A stretch of DNA of 39,812 nucleotides from 2-01-FULL-51-21 sp964348955 (GTDB lineage Bacteria > Patescibacteriota > Minisyncoccia > Phycocordibacterales > 2-01-FULL-51-21). The notes beneath the pieces were generated by a model that saw only the letters and a list, made by a program, of their open reading frames with translations, had not been told where the DNA came from and did no database searches. Below are positions 6,357 through 13,764 of the stretch, piece after piece. Both the position numbers and the translations under genes were made by a program. The DNA is taken from contig CAYGEN010000003.1 in NCBI GenBank assembly GCA_964348955.1, forward strand, positions 1 through 39,812, written 5' to 3'. Numbering within the stretch: the first letter of the stretch is position 1; each line of letters starts with the position of its first letter.

Positions 6357-6638
6357 ATGGCAATCAACCCCAGTAAATACAGAGCGCTTGAGCGGATTGT
6401 GAAGGGATTCGCGAATCATCGGCGACTTCAGATATTGACTCTTCTGAAGCGCGAGCCGGAATTGTCCGTAGGGGACATTTCTGAACGGCTCAATATTGGA
6501 TATGAGAACGCATCCGATCATATACGCAAGCTCGCAATAGCCGGTCTGGTCATGAAGCGTAACGAAGGGAGTGCGGTGCGGCACAAACTCACACCTCGCG
6601 CAGAATCTATACTAGTCTTTTGCAAAAAACTAGTATAA
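6357..6638 (+). CDS. ArsR-type winged-helix transcriptional regulator
   Basis: This 93-residue single-domain protein has an ArsR/MarR-like winged helix: RRLQILTLLKREPELSVGDI, the recognition-helix region NIGYENASDHIRKLAIAGLV, and a wing MKRNEGSAVRHKLTP. No metal-binding Cys pair is present (one Cys near the C-terminus), so its effector is unknown. It is preceded by a leaderless promoter embedded in a 30-bp palindrome, and its last codons form part of a second copy of that palindrome. Autorepression is the simplest inference. No functional partner gene follows, only a transposase remnant. Confidence 0.8.
   Translation: MAINPSKYRALERIVKGFANHRRLQILTLLKREPELSVGDISERLNIGYENASDHIRKLAIAGLVMKRNEGSAVRHKLTPRAESILVFCKKLV
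6608..6637. promoter_or_regulatory. Second 30-bp palindrome, overlapping the arsR stop codon
   Basis: TATACTAGTCTTTTG | CAAAAAACTAGTATA is a dyad with a single mismatch that encodes the last codons of the regulator. It matches the upstream operator at TTTTGCAAAA and the ACTAG(A/T)ATA arm. It may be a second operator supporting looping or control of whatever once lay downstream. It is too AT-rich and lacks a U-run for a terminator. Confidence 0.6.
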
Positions 6639-6710
6639 AACAATTGACCGTTTACTCATCGGAAAAAGAATCCGCCGATCAATACGCTCGCGTATGAATA
6701 AAGGGTATGA

Positions 6711-6974
6711 CAAGGATATGACAGCGTCACTATTCGCAGACAGCTCAGACGAAGAGACATCAAACCAGCCATTGACCATCGGAACTTCGCAAACCGCAAA
6801 CAACCAGAGAGAATATGGAATGACCGCGGGGAGATTTGGTACAGCAGACTGCGATGGAAGGTGGAACAACGCATTGCCTGCCTTGACCAGAACCGACGGC
6901 TTGGGTATATGTATGAAAGAACGAGAAACACATACGAGATTTTCTCACCCTTGCGAGAATTCGCTGTTAGGTGA
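6711..6974 (+). pseudogene. C-terminal remnant of a DDE (IS5-like) transposase
   Basis: Read in the frame beginning CAA GGA TAT at 6711, about 87 codons resemble the C-terminal third of IS5-type transposases: a GYDS start, a strand/helix with IRRQLRRRDIKPAIDHR, then the catalytic-Glu helix region YSRLRWKVEQRIACLDQNRRL, then YERTRNTYEIF. There is no start codon and the N-terminal catalytic part is missing, so it is a dead fragment. The overlapping ATG-initiated frame 6694-7017 reads the same DNA in another phase and is probably spurious. No terminal inverted repeats were found. This remnant occupies most of the 6639-7119 gap. Confidence 0.6.
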
Positions 6975-7081
6975 GAACATTAGGGCGTTGCAGAAAGACG
7001 AAAAGAAGAGTTTTTAGATGACCTCATTGTATCCACATTAACAGATGAGAAGTGCTAAAAGTAATGAACTTGTACAGTTGT

Positions 7082-7110
7082 TTGTAAAAGGACTCTCTCG
7101 GCATTACAAT
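7082..7110 (+). promoter_or_regulatory. murA promoter
   Basis: TTGTAA (7082-7087), a 17-bp spacer and TACAAT (7105-7110). The predicted start at about 7117 is within 3 nt of ATG 7120, so the mRNA is near-leaderless. Confidence 0.6.
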
Positions 7111-7119
7111 GGCATGATT

Positions 7120-8421
7120 ATGTCGGACTCATTCCATATTAAGGGACTGAATGGCAGTAAAACGCTTACCGGAACTATTGCCGTAAACGGTGCAAAAAAT
7201 GCAGTCCTTCCCGCGATTGCTTCCGCGCTTTTATTTAAAGATGAGCTCGCGTTTGAAAATGTGCCGGCAATTGAAGATGTGCATCATATGCAGGAATTAC
7301 TCACGGCGCTTGGCGCCGTAAGCGCGCTGGACTCGCCGCGGCGTTATCGCGTGGATGCCAAATATGTTTCAAGAGGAGCGCTTGACCCGGTTATTTCCGA
7401 AAAAATGCGCGCCTCAATTATTTTAACAGGGCCCCTCCTTGCTCGTTTTGGCAGTGTCTCATTTCCTCACCCGGGCGGATGCGTCATTGGGCCGCGTCCC
7501 ATTGACTTGTTTCTTGAAGGATTTGAAAAAATGGGGGCGGGAGTATCCTATGACGGCGGTCAGTACCATATCAGCGCGCTTCGCGGAAAACTTTCCGGAG
7601 CGGACATATTTTTCCCGCTTATTTCCGTTACCGGCACGGAAACGCTTATGATGGCGGCAACGCTTGCCGAAGGGACGACCACGCTTCGCAATGCCGCGCT
7701 TGAGCCGGAAATTGCGCACCTTGCTCAATTTTTGAATGCGCATGGCGCGCATATTGAAGGAGCCGGCACGCCGACCATTCATATTCAAGGCGGCGAGCTG
7801 TTGCGTGCCGAAGGAGCGGTATATCGCACCATTCCTGACCGCATTGAAACAGGGAGCTTTCTCTTGCTTGGCGCGCTTGCCGCGGACGAACTTATAATTA
7901 CCGACTGCGACCCGAGTCATACGGCAATTCTCATTGACTTATTGCGCCGCTCCGGTGTGCCGATAGAAACGGGTGAAGCGTGGATACGCATTCGCGGAAA
8001 CGGGCGCTTGCCAAATGATTCTCTGCGGGCTTTCTCCGTGCGCACGCATGAATACCCGGGTTTTCCGACTGATTTGCAAGCGCCGATGACGGTCTATCTT
8101 ACGCAGGTGGCGGGAGAGGGGATTGTCTTTGAAACTATTTTTGAGGGGCGACTGAATTACACTGCGGATTTGATAAAAATGGGTGCGGACATAACCGTAT
8201 TTGACCCGCACCGCGTGCTTGTAAAAGGTCCGACTCCGCTTTTCGGTCGCGAGCTTGAGGGCCCGGATATTCGGGCGGGGCTTGCTTTTATAATTGCCGG
8301 TATTGTTGCGGAAGGGGAGTCAATTATACATAATGCGTACTATGTTGACCGCGGTTACGAGCGAATTGAAGAGCGCCTCCGAGGCCTCGGCGTTTCAATC
8401 GAACGGGTACATACATCGTAA
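7120..8421 (+). CDS. murA: UDP-N-acetylglucosamine 1-carboxyvinyltransferase
   Basis: This 433-residue enzyme transfers enolpyruvate from PEP to UDP-GlcNAc, the first committed step of peptidoglycan synthesis. It shows the EPSP-synthase-like fold, the Lys26-Asn27 pair (NGAKNAVLP) and the active-site cysteine Cys121 in HPGGCVIGPRPIDL. The Cys form is fosfomycin-sensitive in other bacteria. Start 7120 (MSDSFHIKG) is chosen from promoter position; ATG 7114 is equally in frame, and the frame continues open to 7045. The first mreB follows after 14 bp, so wall-precursor supply and the MreB filament are probably co-transcribed. Confidence 0.95.
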   Translation: MSDSFHIKGLNGSKTLTGTIAVNGAKNAVLPAIASALLFKDELAFENVPAIEDVHHMQELLTALGAVSALDSPRRYRVDAKYVSRGALDPVISEKMRASIILTGPLLARFGSVSFPHPGGCVIGPRPIDLFLEGFEKMGAGVSYDGGQYHISALRGKLSGADIFFPLISVTGTETLMMAATLAEGTTTLRNAALEPEIAHLAQFLNAHGAHIEGAGTPTIHIQGGELLRAEGAVYRTIPDRIETGSFLLLGALAADELIITDCDPSHTAILIDLLRRSGVPIETGEAWIRIRGNGRLPNDSLRAFSVRTHEYPGFPTDLQAPMTVYLTQVAGEGIVFETIFEGRLNYTADLIKMGADITVFDPHRVLVKGPTPLFGRELEGPDIRAGLAFIIAGIVAEGESIIHNAYYVDRGYERIEERLRGLGVSIERVHTS

Positions 8422-8435
8422 TTGTCAAATTGCCC

Positions 8436-9449
8436 ATGTCATTTTTTTCACCAAAAATCGGCATTGACCTCGGAACCACGAGCACGCTGGTGTTTATTCC
8501 GGGCAAAGGCATCGTGCTCAACGAACCCTCAGTCGTCGCGGTGTCGCTGTTGGACAATAAAATTCTCGCCGTCGGCGCGGAGGCAAAGGAAATGATAGGG
8601 CGCACTCCCGACAACATTATTGCGTATCGTCCAATGAAGGACGGCGTCATTGCGGATTATCGCGTGACGGAGGCGATGTTGCGTTACTACATCAGAAAGG
8701 CGCTCGGTCCGTGGAATTTTTTCAAACCTGAAGTGATGGTCTCGGTACCTGCGGGCGTTACCTCAACGGAGCGCCGCGCGGTCATTGAGGCGACGATAAA
8801 CTCGGGAGCAAAAAACGCGTATGTTGTTAAAGAACCGATTCTCGCGGCAATCGGCGCGGGCATTCCCATTCACGAAGCGCGCGGGCACATGATTGTGGAC
8901 ATCGGCGGCGGTACCATTGATGTTGCGGTTATTTCGCTCGGCGGGATTGTCGCGGCAAACTCGGTGAAGTGCGCCGGCAACCGCATTGACACGGCGATTG
9001 CCGACTACGTTAAAAAGAATTTCAATCTGGCAGTCGGGGACAAGACTGCTGAAGATATCAAAATCCAAATCGGCTCCGCGGTGCCGCTTGAGGAAGAGCT
9101 TTCCATGGTTATCAAAGGTCGCGATTTCTTGACCGGCCTGCCGCGCTCGGTTGAAATAAAAACAAATGAAATCGTGAAAGCCATCGGACGCGAACTGCGC
9201 GACATGATTAAAGCTATTAAAGATGTTCTCCAAGAAACGCCGCCGGAGCTTTCCGCCGACATTATTGACCGCGGCATCATCATGACGGGCGGTTCCTCAC
9301 AGCTTCGCAATTTTCCCGAGCTCGTTTTTCGCCGCACGGGCGTCAAAGCCATTCTTGCCGATGACTCGCTCTTCTGCGTCGTCAAAGGCACCGGCATTGC
9401 CTTGAAGCACCTAGATACCTACAAGCGCACCATCATCACGAAGCGCTAA
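8436..9449 (+). CDS. mreB: MreB-like rod-shape actin homologue (first paralogue)
   Basis: A 337-residue actin-fold ATPase: phosphate-1 IGIDLGTTSTLVF (~8-20), phosphate-2 MIVDIGGGTIDVAVI (~150-165), adenosine motif GIIMTGGSSQLRNFPEL (~285) and the C-terminal VVKGTGIALKHLD. MreB forms membrane-bound filaments that guide lateral wall synthesis. This copy sits alone behind murA, away from mreC; the second copy heads the mreBCD cluster at 13765. It differs from it by a shorter N-terminus (no RKGFLEKIYRAF extension) and many substitutions, so they are diverged paralogues. The start is the ATG after an in-frame TTG. Confidence 0.9.
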   Translation: MSFFSPKIGIDLGTTSTLVFIPGKGIVLNEPSVVAVSLLDNKILAVGAEAKEMIGRTPDNIIAYRPMKDGVIADYRVTEAMLRYYIRKALGPWNFFKPEVMVSVPAGVTSTERRAVIEATINSGAKNAYVVKEPILAAIGAGIPIHEARGHMIVDIGGGTIDVAVISLGGIVAANSVKCAGNRIDTAIADYVKKNFNLAVGDKTAEDIKIQIGSAVPLEEELSMVIKGRDFLTGLPRSVEIKTNEIVKAIGRELRDMIKAIKDVLQETPPELSADIIDRGIIMTGGSSQLRNFPELVFRRTGVKAILADDSLFCVVKGTGIALKHLDTYKRTIITKR

Positions 9450-9497
9450 AACTCTGACGTCGGATGTCCGGAGTTATGCACCATTTTTTGCGTCTGG

Positions 9498-9503
9498 TAT
9501 AAT
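9498..9503 (+). promoter_or_regulatory. Extended -10 of leaderless holB-like gene
   Basis: TGGTATAAT is an extended -10 (TGnTATAAT), and TATAAT ends 6 nt before ATG 9510. Such a promoter does not need a good -35, and none is seen. Confidence 0.65.
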
Positions 9504-9509
9504 GACCGT

Positions 9510-10211
9510 ATGCGGGAACTTACCGAAAGTTTTGAGCGGAGCGGAAATCTTCATCACGCGTATCTCATTGAAGGGGAGCGCGAGAGCGCGCGGCTCTCCC
9601 TCCTTGCGTTTTTAGGGGATGCGCTCGGGATACCTGTTCGCGGAAATCCCGATGTCTATGTCGCTGAATACGAAACATTTGGCATTGACGAAGGGCGCTA
9701 CCTGCAGGGGCTTGAGAGTATGAAAGCGGTTGGCGGCGGGAAAAAGATTTTTATCATTGCGTTTCGGACGATGACCCGCGAAGCGCAAAACGCGCTTCTG
9801 AAACTTTTTGAGGAGCCGACGGACGGCACGCACTTTTTTCTCATTACCGATTCTGCGGCGGCGCTCCTGCCGACGTTTCGCTCGCGTCTCGCCATAGTTA
9901 CTCGACCGCGGCACCTTGACCTTGGCGGAACAAAAATCGCTAAAGCATTCCTTGCCGCAGAGCCGGCAAAGCGAATTGACCTTTTTAAACAGATTCTTGA
10001 AAAAAAAGATAAAACGACCCTGACTCAATTTTTAAGCGCACTTGAGACGTTCCTTCGAGGAAAGGGACAAGAGGCGCTTGCGCTGAATGCGAATGCCCTT
10101 GGTGAGCTTGAACGCGTGCGCGGGTATCTCGACGACTCCGGTTCTTCGCCGAAGATGCTCCTCGAGCACCTTGCAATAGTTACCCCTACGTCATCATTTT
10201 TGATACACTAG
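9510..10211 (+). CDS. holB: DNA polymerase III delta' subunit-like clamp-loader protein
   Basis: A 233-residue AAA+-fold protein of the delta'/HolB type. HHAYLIEGE marks the N-terminal strand, KKIFIIAFRTMTREAQNALLKLFEEP (about 78-103) is the conserved delta' block, and THFFLITDSAAALLPTFRSRL ends at the sensor/SRC-like site with the Cys replaced. The Walker A loop is absent, as in stator subunits that do not bind ATP. It is shorter than E. coli HolB (334), lacking much of the C-terminal collar domain. It should help load the sliding clamp. Confidence 0.8.
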   Translation: MRELTESFERSGNLHHAYLIEGERESARLSLLAFLGDALGIPVRGNPDVYVAEYETFGIDEGRYLQGLESMKAVGGGKKIFIIAFRTMTREAQNALLKLFEEPTDGTHFFLITDSAAALLPTFRSRLAIVTRPRHLDLGGTKIAKAFLAAEPAKRIDLFKQILEKKDKTTLTQFLSALETFLRGKGQEALALNANALGELERVRGYLDDSGSSPKMLLEHLAIVTPTSSFLIH

Positions 10212-10222
10212 GCATTATAGGT

Positions 10223-10774
10223 ATGGCGTATAATTTTACTCCGCTCAAACAGAAGGCAGGCGAGGTTAAGGACTGGCTGAAAAAGGAGTTCCAAAGCATT
10301 CGCACGAGCCGCGCGACGCCGACGCTTCTTGACAGCGTATTTGTGGAATCGTACGGAGCGAAGGTGCCGGTGGCGCAAATTGCTTCGCTCACGACCGAAG
10401 ACGCGCGCACATTGCGCGTTCTCCCATGGGACGCGGCGCACGGAAAAGCGATTGAGAAAGCGATTGTGGCGTCCGACCTCGGGGTGTCGGTGGCGATTGA
10501 CGAACGCGGTGTGCGCGTCATGTTTCCGGAGCTCACGTACGAGCGCCGCGAGGCGCTGGTGAAAGTGCTCCGGGAGCGGCTGGAGCGCGCGAAAATTCTC
10601 CTCCGCGCGGAGCGAGACAAAGTGTGGAGCGACATCCAGGTGCAGGAGCGCGCAAGCGTCATCAGCAAAGACGATAAGTTCCGCTCAAAGGACGAGATGG
10701 AAAAAATTATTGGGGACGCAACCCAAGAGCTTGAGGAAATTACCAAAAGAAAAGAGCTGGAAATTTTAACGTAA
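10223..10774 (+). CDS. frr: Ribosome recycling factor
   Basis: This 183-residue protein has the two-domain tRNA-shaped RRF layout: helix 1 with KEFQSIRTSRATPTLLDSV, domain II with VPVAQIASLTTEDARTLRVLPWD, then the long helix pair ending in the KDEMEKIIGD region. With EF-G it splits post-termination ribosomes. Length is normal (~185). It lies 11 bp after holB and 22 bp before rseP, so it is probably in one operon. No SD is apparent. Confidence 0.95.
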   Translation: MAYNFTPLKQKAGEVKDWLKKEFQSIRTSRATPTLLDSVFVESYGAKVPVAQIASLTTEDARTLRVLPWDAAHGKAIEKAIVASDLGVSVAIDERGVRVMFPELTYERREALVKVLRERLERAKILLRAERDKVWSDIQVQERASVISKDDKFRSKDEMEKIIGDATQELEEITKRKELEILT

Positions 10775-10796
10775 ACCCATCCCATTATCTGATATC

Positions 10797-11903
10797 ATGA
10801 GCGTCATTCTTTTTTTTGTAGTTCTTGTCGTACTTATTGTCGTGCACGAGCTCGGTCATTTCCTTGCCGCAAAGCTCGCGGGTATTCGTGTGGATGAATT
10901 CGGTTTGGGCTTTCCGCCAAAACTTTTCGGGAGGCGCCTGGGTGAGACGGAGTATTCCATAAACGCACTTCCCTTCGGCGGGTTCGTTAAAATTTTCGGC
11001 GAGAATTTGAACGATGAATCGCAAAATGGGCCTGACCGTGCGCGCAGTTTCGTGCACAAACAAAAGTGGGTGCAAGCGGCGGTTCTTGTCGCGGGCGTCT
11101 TTTGCAATCTACTGCTCGCGTGGGGGCTTTTTACACTTGGCTTTATGCTCGGGATGCCGACTTCGGTGGAGGAGGCAAAGGGACGTGTACTCACCGATGT
11201 GCGCCTCGTCGCAACGAGTATTCTGCCCGATTCTCCCGCGGCCTCTGCGGGTATTAAAATAGGTGACCGTTTGCGCTCGCTCTCGGAGAGTGGAGAGGTG
11301 ATAGAACTGAAGTCTCCGGAAGATGTTTCGGCGTTTATTTCAAGCCACGGCGAGAAGCTCGTTGCCATTCAAATAGAGCGCGGCGGCAAGTTGGAGACGC
11401 TTATGGTAGAACCAAAGGCAGGCGTTATCCAATCTGCGCCGGAGACACCCGCTATCGGCATTGCCATGGGAGTAGTGGGCGACCTGCGTTTGCCGCTCAC
11501 GGCGGCTTTTATTGAGGGCGCAAAGTTTACCTGGCATCTTCTCATCTCCACCGTTGTCGGTCTCTATCATCTTATAGTACAGGTCTTCACCGGCGCGGGG
11601 GATTTCTCGCAGGTGACTGGTCCGGTCGGCCTCGTTGGCCTCGTCGGTGATGCTACCGCGCTTGGTTTTGTGTACCTTCTCACCTTTGTCGGGATTATCT
11701 CCGTCAACCTGGCAGTCATCAATCTTTTGCCGTTTCCGGCGCTTGACGGCGGGCGGCTCCTTTTTGTCGTTATTGAAAAACTCAAGGGCTCTCCTCTGCG
11801 TCCCTCATTTGCAAATACGCTCAATGCTATCGGTTTTGCACTCCTCATTCTTCTCATGCTTGCGGTCACCTACAAAGATGTCGCAAAGCTCGTGGCATCC
11901 TAG
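10797..11903 (+). CDS. rseP: Site-2 intramembrane metalloprotease, RseP family
   Basis: This 368-residue polytopic M50 protease has HELGH (17-21) with two zinc ligands in the first transmembrane helix, a PDZ domain (about 125-205, including SPAASAGIKIGDRL), and the third-ligand motif NLLPFPALDGG (~309-319) before a final membrane helix. Family members cut anti-sigma factors and signal-peptide remnants inside the membrane. It closes the frr-rseP gene run. No anti-sigma gene is nearby, so the substrate is unknown. Confidence 0.93.
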   Translation: MSVILFFVVLVVLIVVHELGHFLAAKLAGIRVDEFGLGFPPKLFGRRLGETEYSINALPFGGFVKIFGENLNDESQNGPDRARSFVHKQKWVQAAVLVAGVFCNLLLAWGLFTLGFMLGMPTSVEEAKGRVLTDVRLVATSILPDSPAASAGIKIGDRLRSLSESGEVIELKSPEDVSAFISSHGEKLVAIQIERGGKLETLMVEPKAGVIQSAPETPAIGIAMGVVGDLRLPLTAAFIEGAKFTWHLLISTVVGLYHLIVQVFTGAGDFSQVTGPVGLVGLVGDATALGFVYLLTFVGIISVNLAVINLLPFPALDGGRLLFVVIEKLKGSPLRPSFANTLNAIGFALLILLMLAVTYKDVAKLVAS

Positions 11904-11935
11904 TTGTTAGAACCTATTTCAAAAATAATGGCATA

Positions 11936-12040
11936 ATGAAAGTCCCCGCGGTAGTCAAGCGGTTATGGGAATGGTATGTGCATAGCGGCTTTTTGATATA
12001 CGTTCTAGAGTATGCCGTTTATCATAAGCACCACAAGTGA
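11936..12040 (+). CDS. Possible 34-residue peptide
   Basis: ATG 11936 opens a 34-codon frame with a basic start (MKVPAVVKRLWEWYVHS), a short hydrophobic stretch (GFLIYVLEYAVY) and a HKHHK tail. It has an AATAAT at the leaderless spacing of 6 nt. It overlaps the opposed frame 12005-12094, so at most one is likely to be expressed. Not recognised. Confidence 0.25.
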   Translation: MKVPAVVKRLWEWYVHSGFLIYVLEYAVYHKHHK

Positions 12041-12094
12041 AGCGGCAACGCTGATAAGGAGAATATAGCCGAGGTCTTTAAGATAATCATTCAT
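12005..12094 (-). CDS. Possible 29-residue single-pass membrane peptide
   Basis: The minus strand encodes MNDYLKDLG followed by a clean hydrophobic helix (YILLISVAASLVVLMINGIL) and a stop. A TATAAT box lies about 40 nt upstream and CAGG directly before the ATG. It resembles bacterial one-helix micropeptides, but no family is recognised and there is no conservation evidence. Confidence 0.4.
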   Translation of the reverse strand: MNDYLKDLGYILLISVAASLVVLMINGIL

Positions 12095-12198
12095 CCTGAT
12101 GGAGATATGTTCTGCACCATTTTGGGATATTATAGCACCGTGATGCAGATATACATACGTAAGAATCTAAGTAAGAATCAGTGATGTGGTGATGCGGG

Positions 12199-12308
12199 AG
12201 AGATTAGTCAAAAGTCAAAAATAGTGTACGACCGTACACTATTTTTGACCAAGTACTTTTTGACCGAGTACCAAGAGTTTCATTATTCATTAGCAGAGGC
12301 GGTTGCAT
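12199..12308. repeat. Dispersed palindromic repeat, copy A
   Basis: The core is a perfect 36-bp palindrome at 12214-12249 (17-bp arms starting GTCAAAAATAGTGTACG, 2-bp centre). Its flanks are AGAGATTAGTCAAAA on the left and a right flank ending GCAGAGGCGGTTGCATT. The same element, lacking three short insertions, lies at 18453-18534. The differences fall at short direct repeats (GTCAAAA, TTTTTGACC, CATTA), as expected from replication slippage. It could end transcripts on either strand. Confidence 0.85.
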
Positions 12309-12337
12309 TTTGGTAGGCAATTTACACGAATGTGTTT

Positions 12338-12366
12338 TTGACCCCCTGCCGTAATGAAGGTACAAT
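12338..12366 (+). promoter_or_regulatory. Promoter upstream of proS
   Basis: TTGACC (12338-12343), a 17-bp spacer and TACAAT (12361-12366). This gives a leader of about 125 nt containing the hairpins TGCTCCG/CGGAGCA and GTCGCG/CGCGAC before proS. No T-box motif is seen. The 11904-12498 gap thus holds two doubtful peptides, repeat copy A and this promoter/leader. Confidence 0.65.
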
Positions 12367-12498
12367 GCTTGCGTAAGGTGCCCCGTTATGCTCCGCGGTC
12401 GCTCGGAGCATTGGTGCGGATTATGATACAAAATTGAACGTATACTATACAATTAAAAAATAGGTAGAAAGTCGCGGACGCGACCTGCCTTTAATGAG

Positions 12499-13746
12499 AT
12501 GCGGCAATCAACATTATTCACCAAAACGAGAAGGGAGGGGCCAAAAGACGAGATATCAAAAAACGCCAAGCTCCTCATTCGCGCCGGATATATCCATAAA
12601 GAGATGGCGGGCGTGTATTCATTTTTGCCACTCGGTCTTCTGGTGCTTGAAAATATAAAAAAAATAGTGCGGGAAGAAATGAATGCCGTCGGCGGGCAAG
12701 AAATGGCGATGAGCGCGCTTCAAGATAAAGAACTCTGGTCGCGCACCGACCGTTGGGACGATGCGAAGGTTGATAATTGGTTTAAGACTACGCTCAAATC
12801 GGGAGGGGAGACCGGTCTCGCCATTACCCACGAAGAGCCGCTTACGCGTATCATGGCGGACCACATTTCTTCTTATCGCGACCTGCCGGTATACGCGTAT
12901 CAATTTCAAAATAAATTTCGCAATGAACTGCGCGCGAAGTCCGGCATTATTCGCGGCAAGGAATTTATGATGAAAGACCTCTATTCGTTTTCTAAAAACG
13001 ATGCTGAACATCAAGCGTTTTACGAAAAAATGCGGGAGGCCTATAAAAAGATATTTGCACGCGCCGGCATCGGTCTCAATACCCATGTTACCTTCGCCTC
13101 CGGCGGCATTTTCAGTGAATTTTCAGAAGAGTTTCAGACGATTTCTGAAGCCGGGGAAGACACGATTTATGTTGACCGCGCTACTGGGGTTGCGGTGAAT
13201 AAAGAGGTGTATTCAGATGAGACGCTGGAGAAGCTCGCGTTCAACCGAGATGGTCTTGTTGAAAAGCGCGCGATTGAGGTCGGCAACATCTTTCATCTCG
13301 GCACTCGTTTTTCTGAAGAGCTCGGCCTTTCTTTTTTAGACGAGATGGGGCAAAAAAAGCCGGTAATCATGGGTTCCTACGGTCTCGGTCCAACGCGACT
13401 CATGGGGACAATAGCCGAGGTGCTTGCCGATGAAAAAGGCCTCATCTGGCCGCAGGAAGTTGCGCCGTTTTCGCTCCATCTTCTTGAACTCTCCGGTGGC
13501 GCGGCCGACATTCATGTGCAAGCCGAGGCGCTTTATAATAAGCTCGGTAAGCGTGGAATCACGGTACTCTACGACGACCGCGATGCCTCTGCCGGAGAAA
13601 AGTTTGCCGATGCTGAACTCATGGGTATTCCCAAGCGCATAATCGTGAGTGCAAAGACGGCGTCTCTGGGAGGTGTTGAGATTAAGGAACGTACAGGCGG
13701 GGAAAGCCGGATTGTAAAGGAAGAGGAGTTGTTTGCGTTGTTATAA
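12499..13746 (+). CDS. proS: Prolyl-tRNA synthetase, short form without editing domain
   Basis: A class II synthetase of 415 residues. Motif 1 is around GVYSFLPLGLLVLENI, motif 2 is FRNELRAKSGIIRGKEFMMKD, motif 3 is GSYGLGPTRLMG, followed by an anticodon-binding domain (PFSLHLLEL...VLYDDRDASAGEKFADAELMGIP). It charges tRNA-Pro. The usual bacterial enzyme is ~570 residues because an editing (INS) domain sits between motifs 2 and 3. Here that interval is short and the domain is absent, so mischarged Ala-tRNA-Pro would need a trans-editing factor, not seen in the window. It heads the mreBCD-PBP2 run, 18 bp before the second mreB. Confidence 0.95.
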   Translation: MRQSTLFTKTRREGPKDEISKNAKLLIRAGYIHKEMAGVYSFLPLGLLVLENIKKIVREEMNAVGGQEMAMSALQDKELWSRTDRWDDAKVDNWFKTTLKSGGETGLAITHEEPLTRIMADHISSYRDLPVYAYQFQNKFRNELRAKSGIIRGKEFMMKDLYSFSKNDAEHQAFYEKMREAYKKIFARAGIGLNTHVTFASGGIFSEFSEEFQTISEAGEDTIYVDRATGVAVNKEVYSDETLEKLAFNRDGLVEKRAIEVGNIFHLGTRFSEELGLSFLDEMGQKKPVIMGSYGLGPTRLMGTIAEVLADEKGLIWPQEVAPFSLHLLELSGGAADIHVQAEALYNKLGKRGITVLYDDRDASAGEKFADAELMGIPKRIIVSAKTASLGGVEIKERTGGESRIVKEEELFALL

Positions 13747-13764
13747 TAATAAGATAGGTGTGCC

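Noticed and set aside
6608..6637. Terminator for the arsR-type gene
   Set aside because: The palindrome is AT-rich, lacks a following U-run, overlaps the coding end and matches the promoter palindrome, so an operator is more likely.
6694..7017. 107-codon ATG-initiated frame on plus
   Set aside because: It lies over a transposase-like frame in another phase, has no SD, no clear promoter and no domain-like composition.
10785..10796. Leaderless promoter for rseP (TTATCT 6 nt before ATG)
   Set aside because: The hexamer matches the -10 consensus at only two positions; rseP is 22 bp after frr and probably co-transcribed.
12373..12498. T-box riboswitch in the proS leader
   Set aside because: Hairpins are present, but no AGGGTGGNACCGCG-type T-box sequence or specifier loop could be seen.
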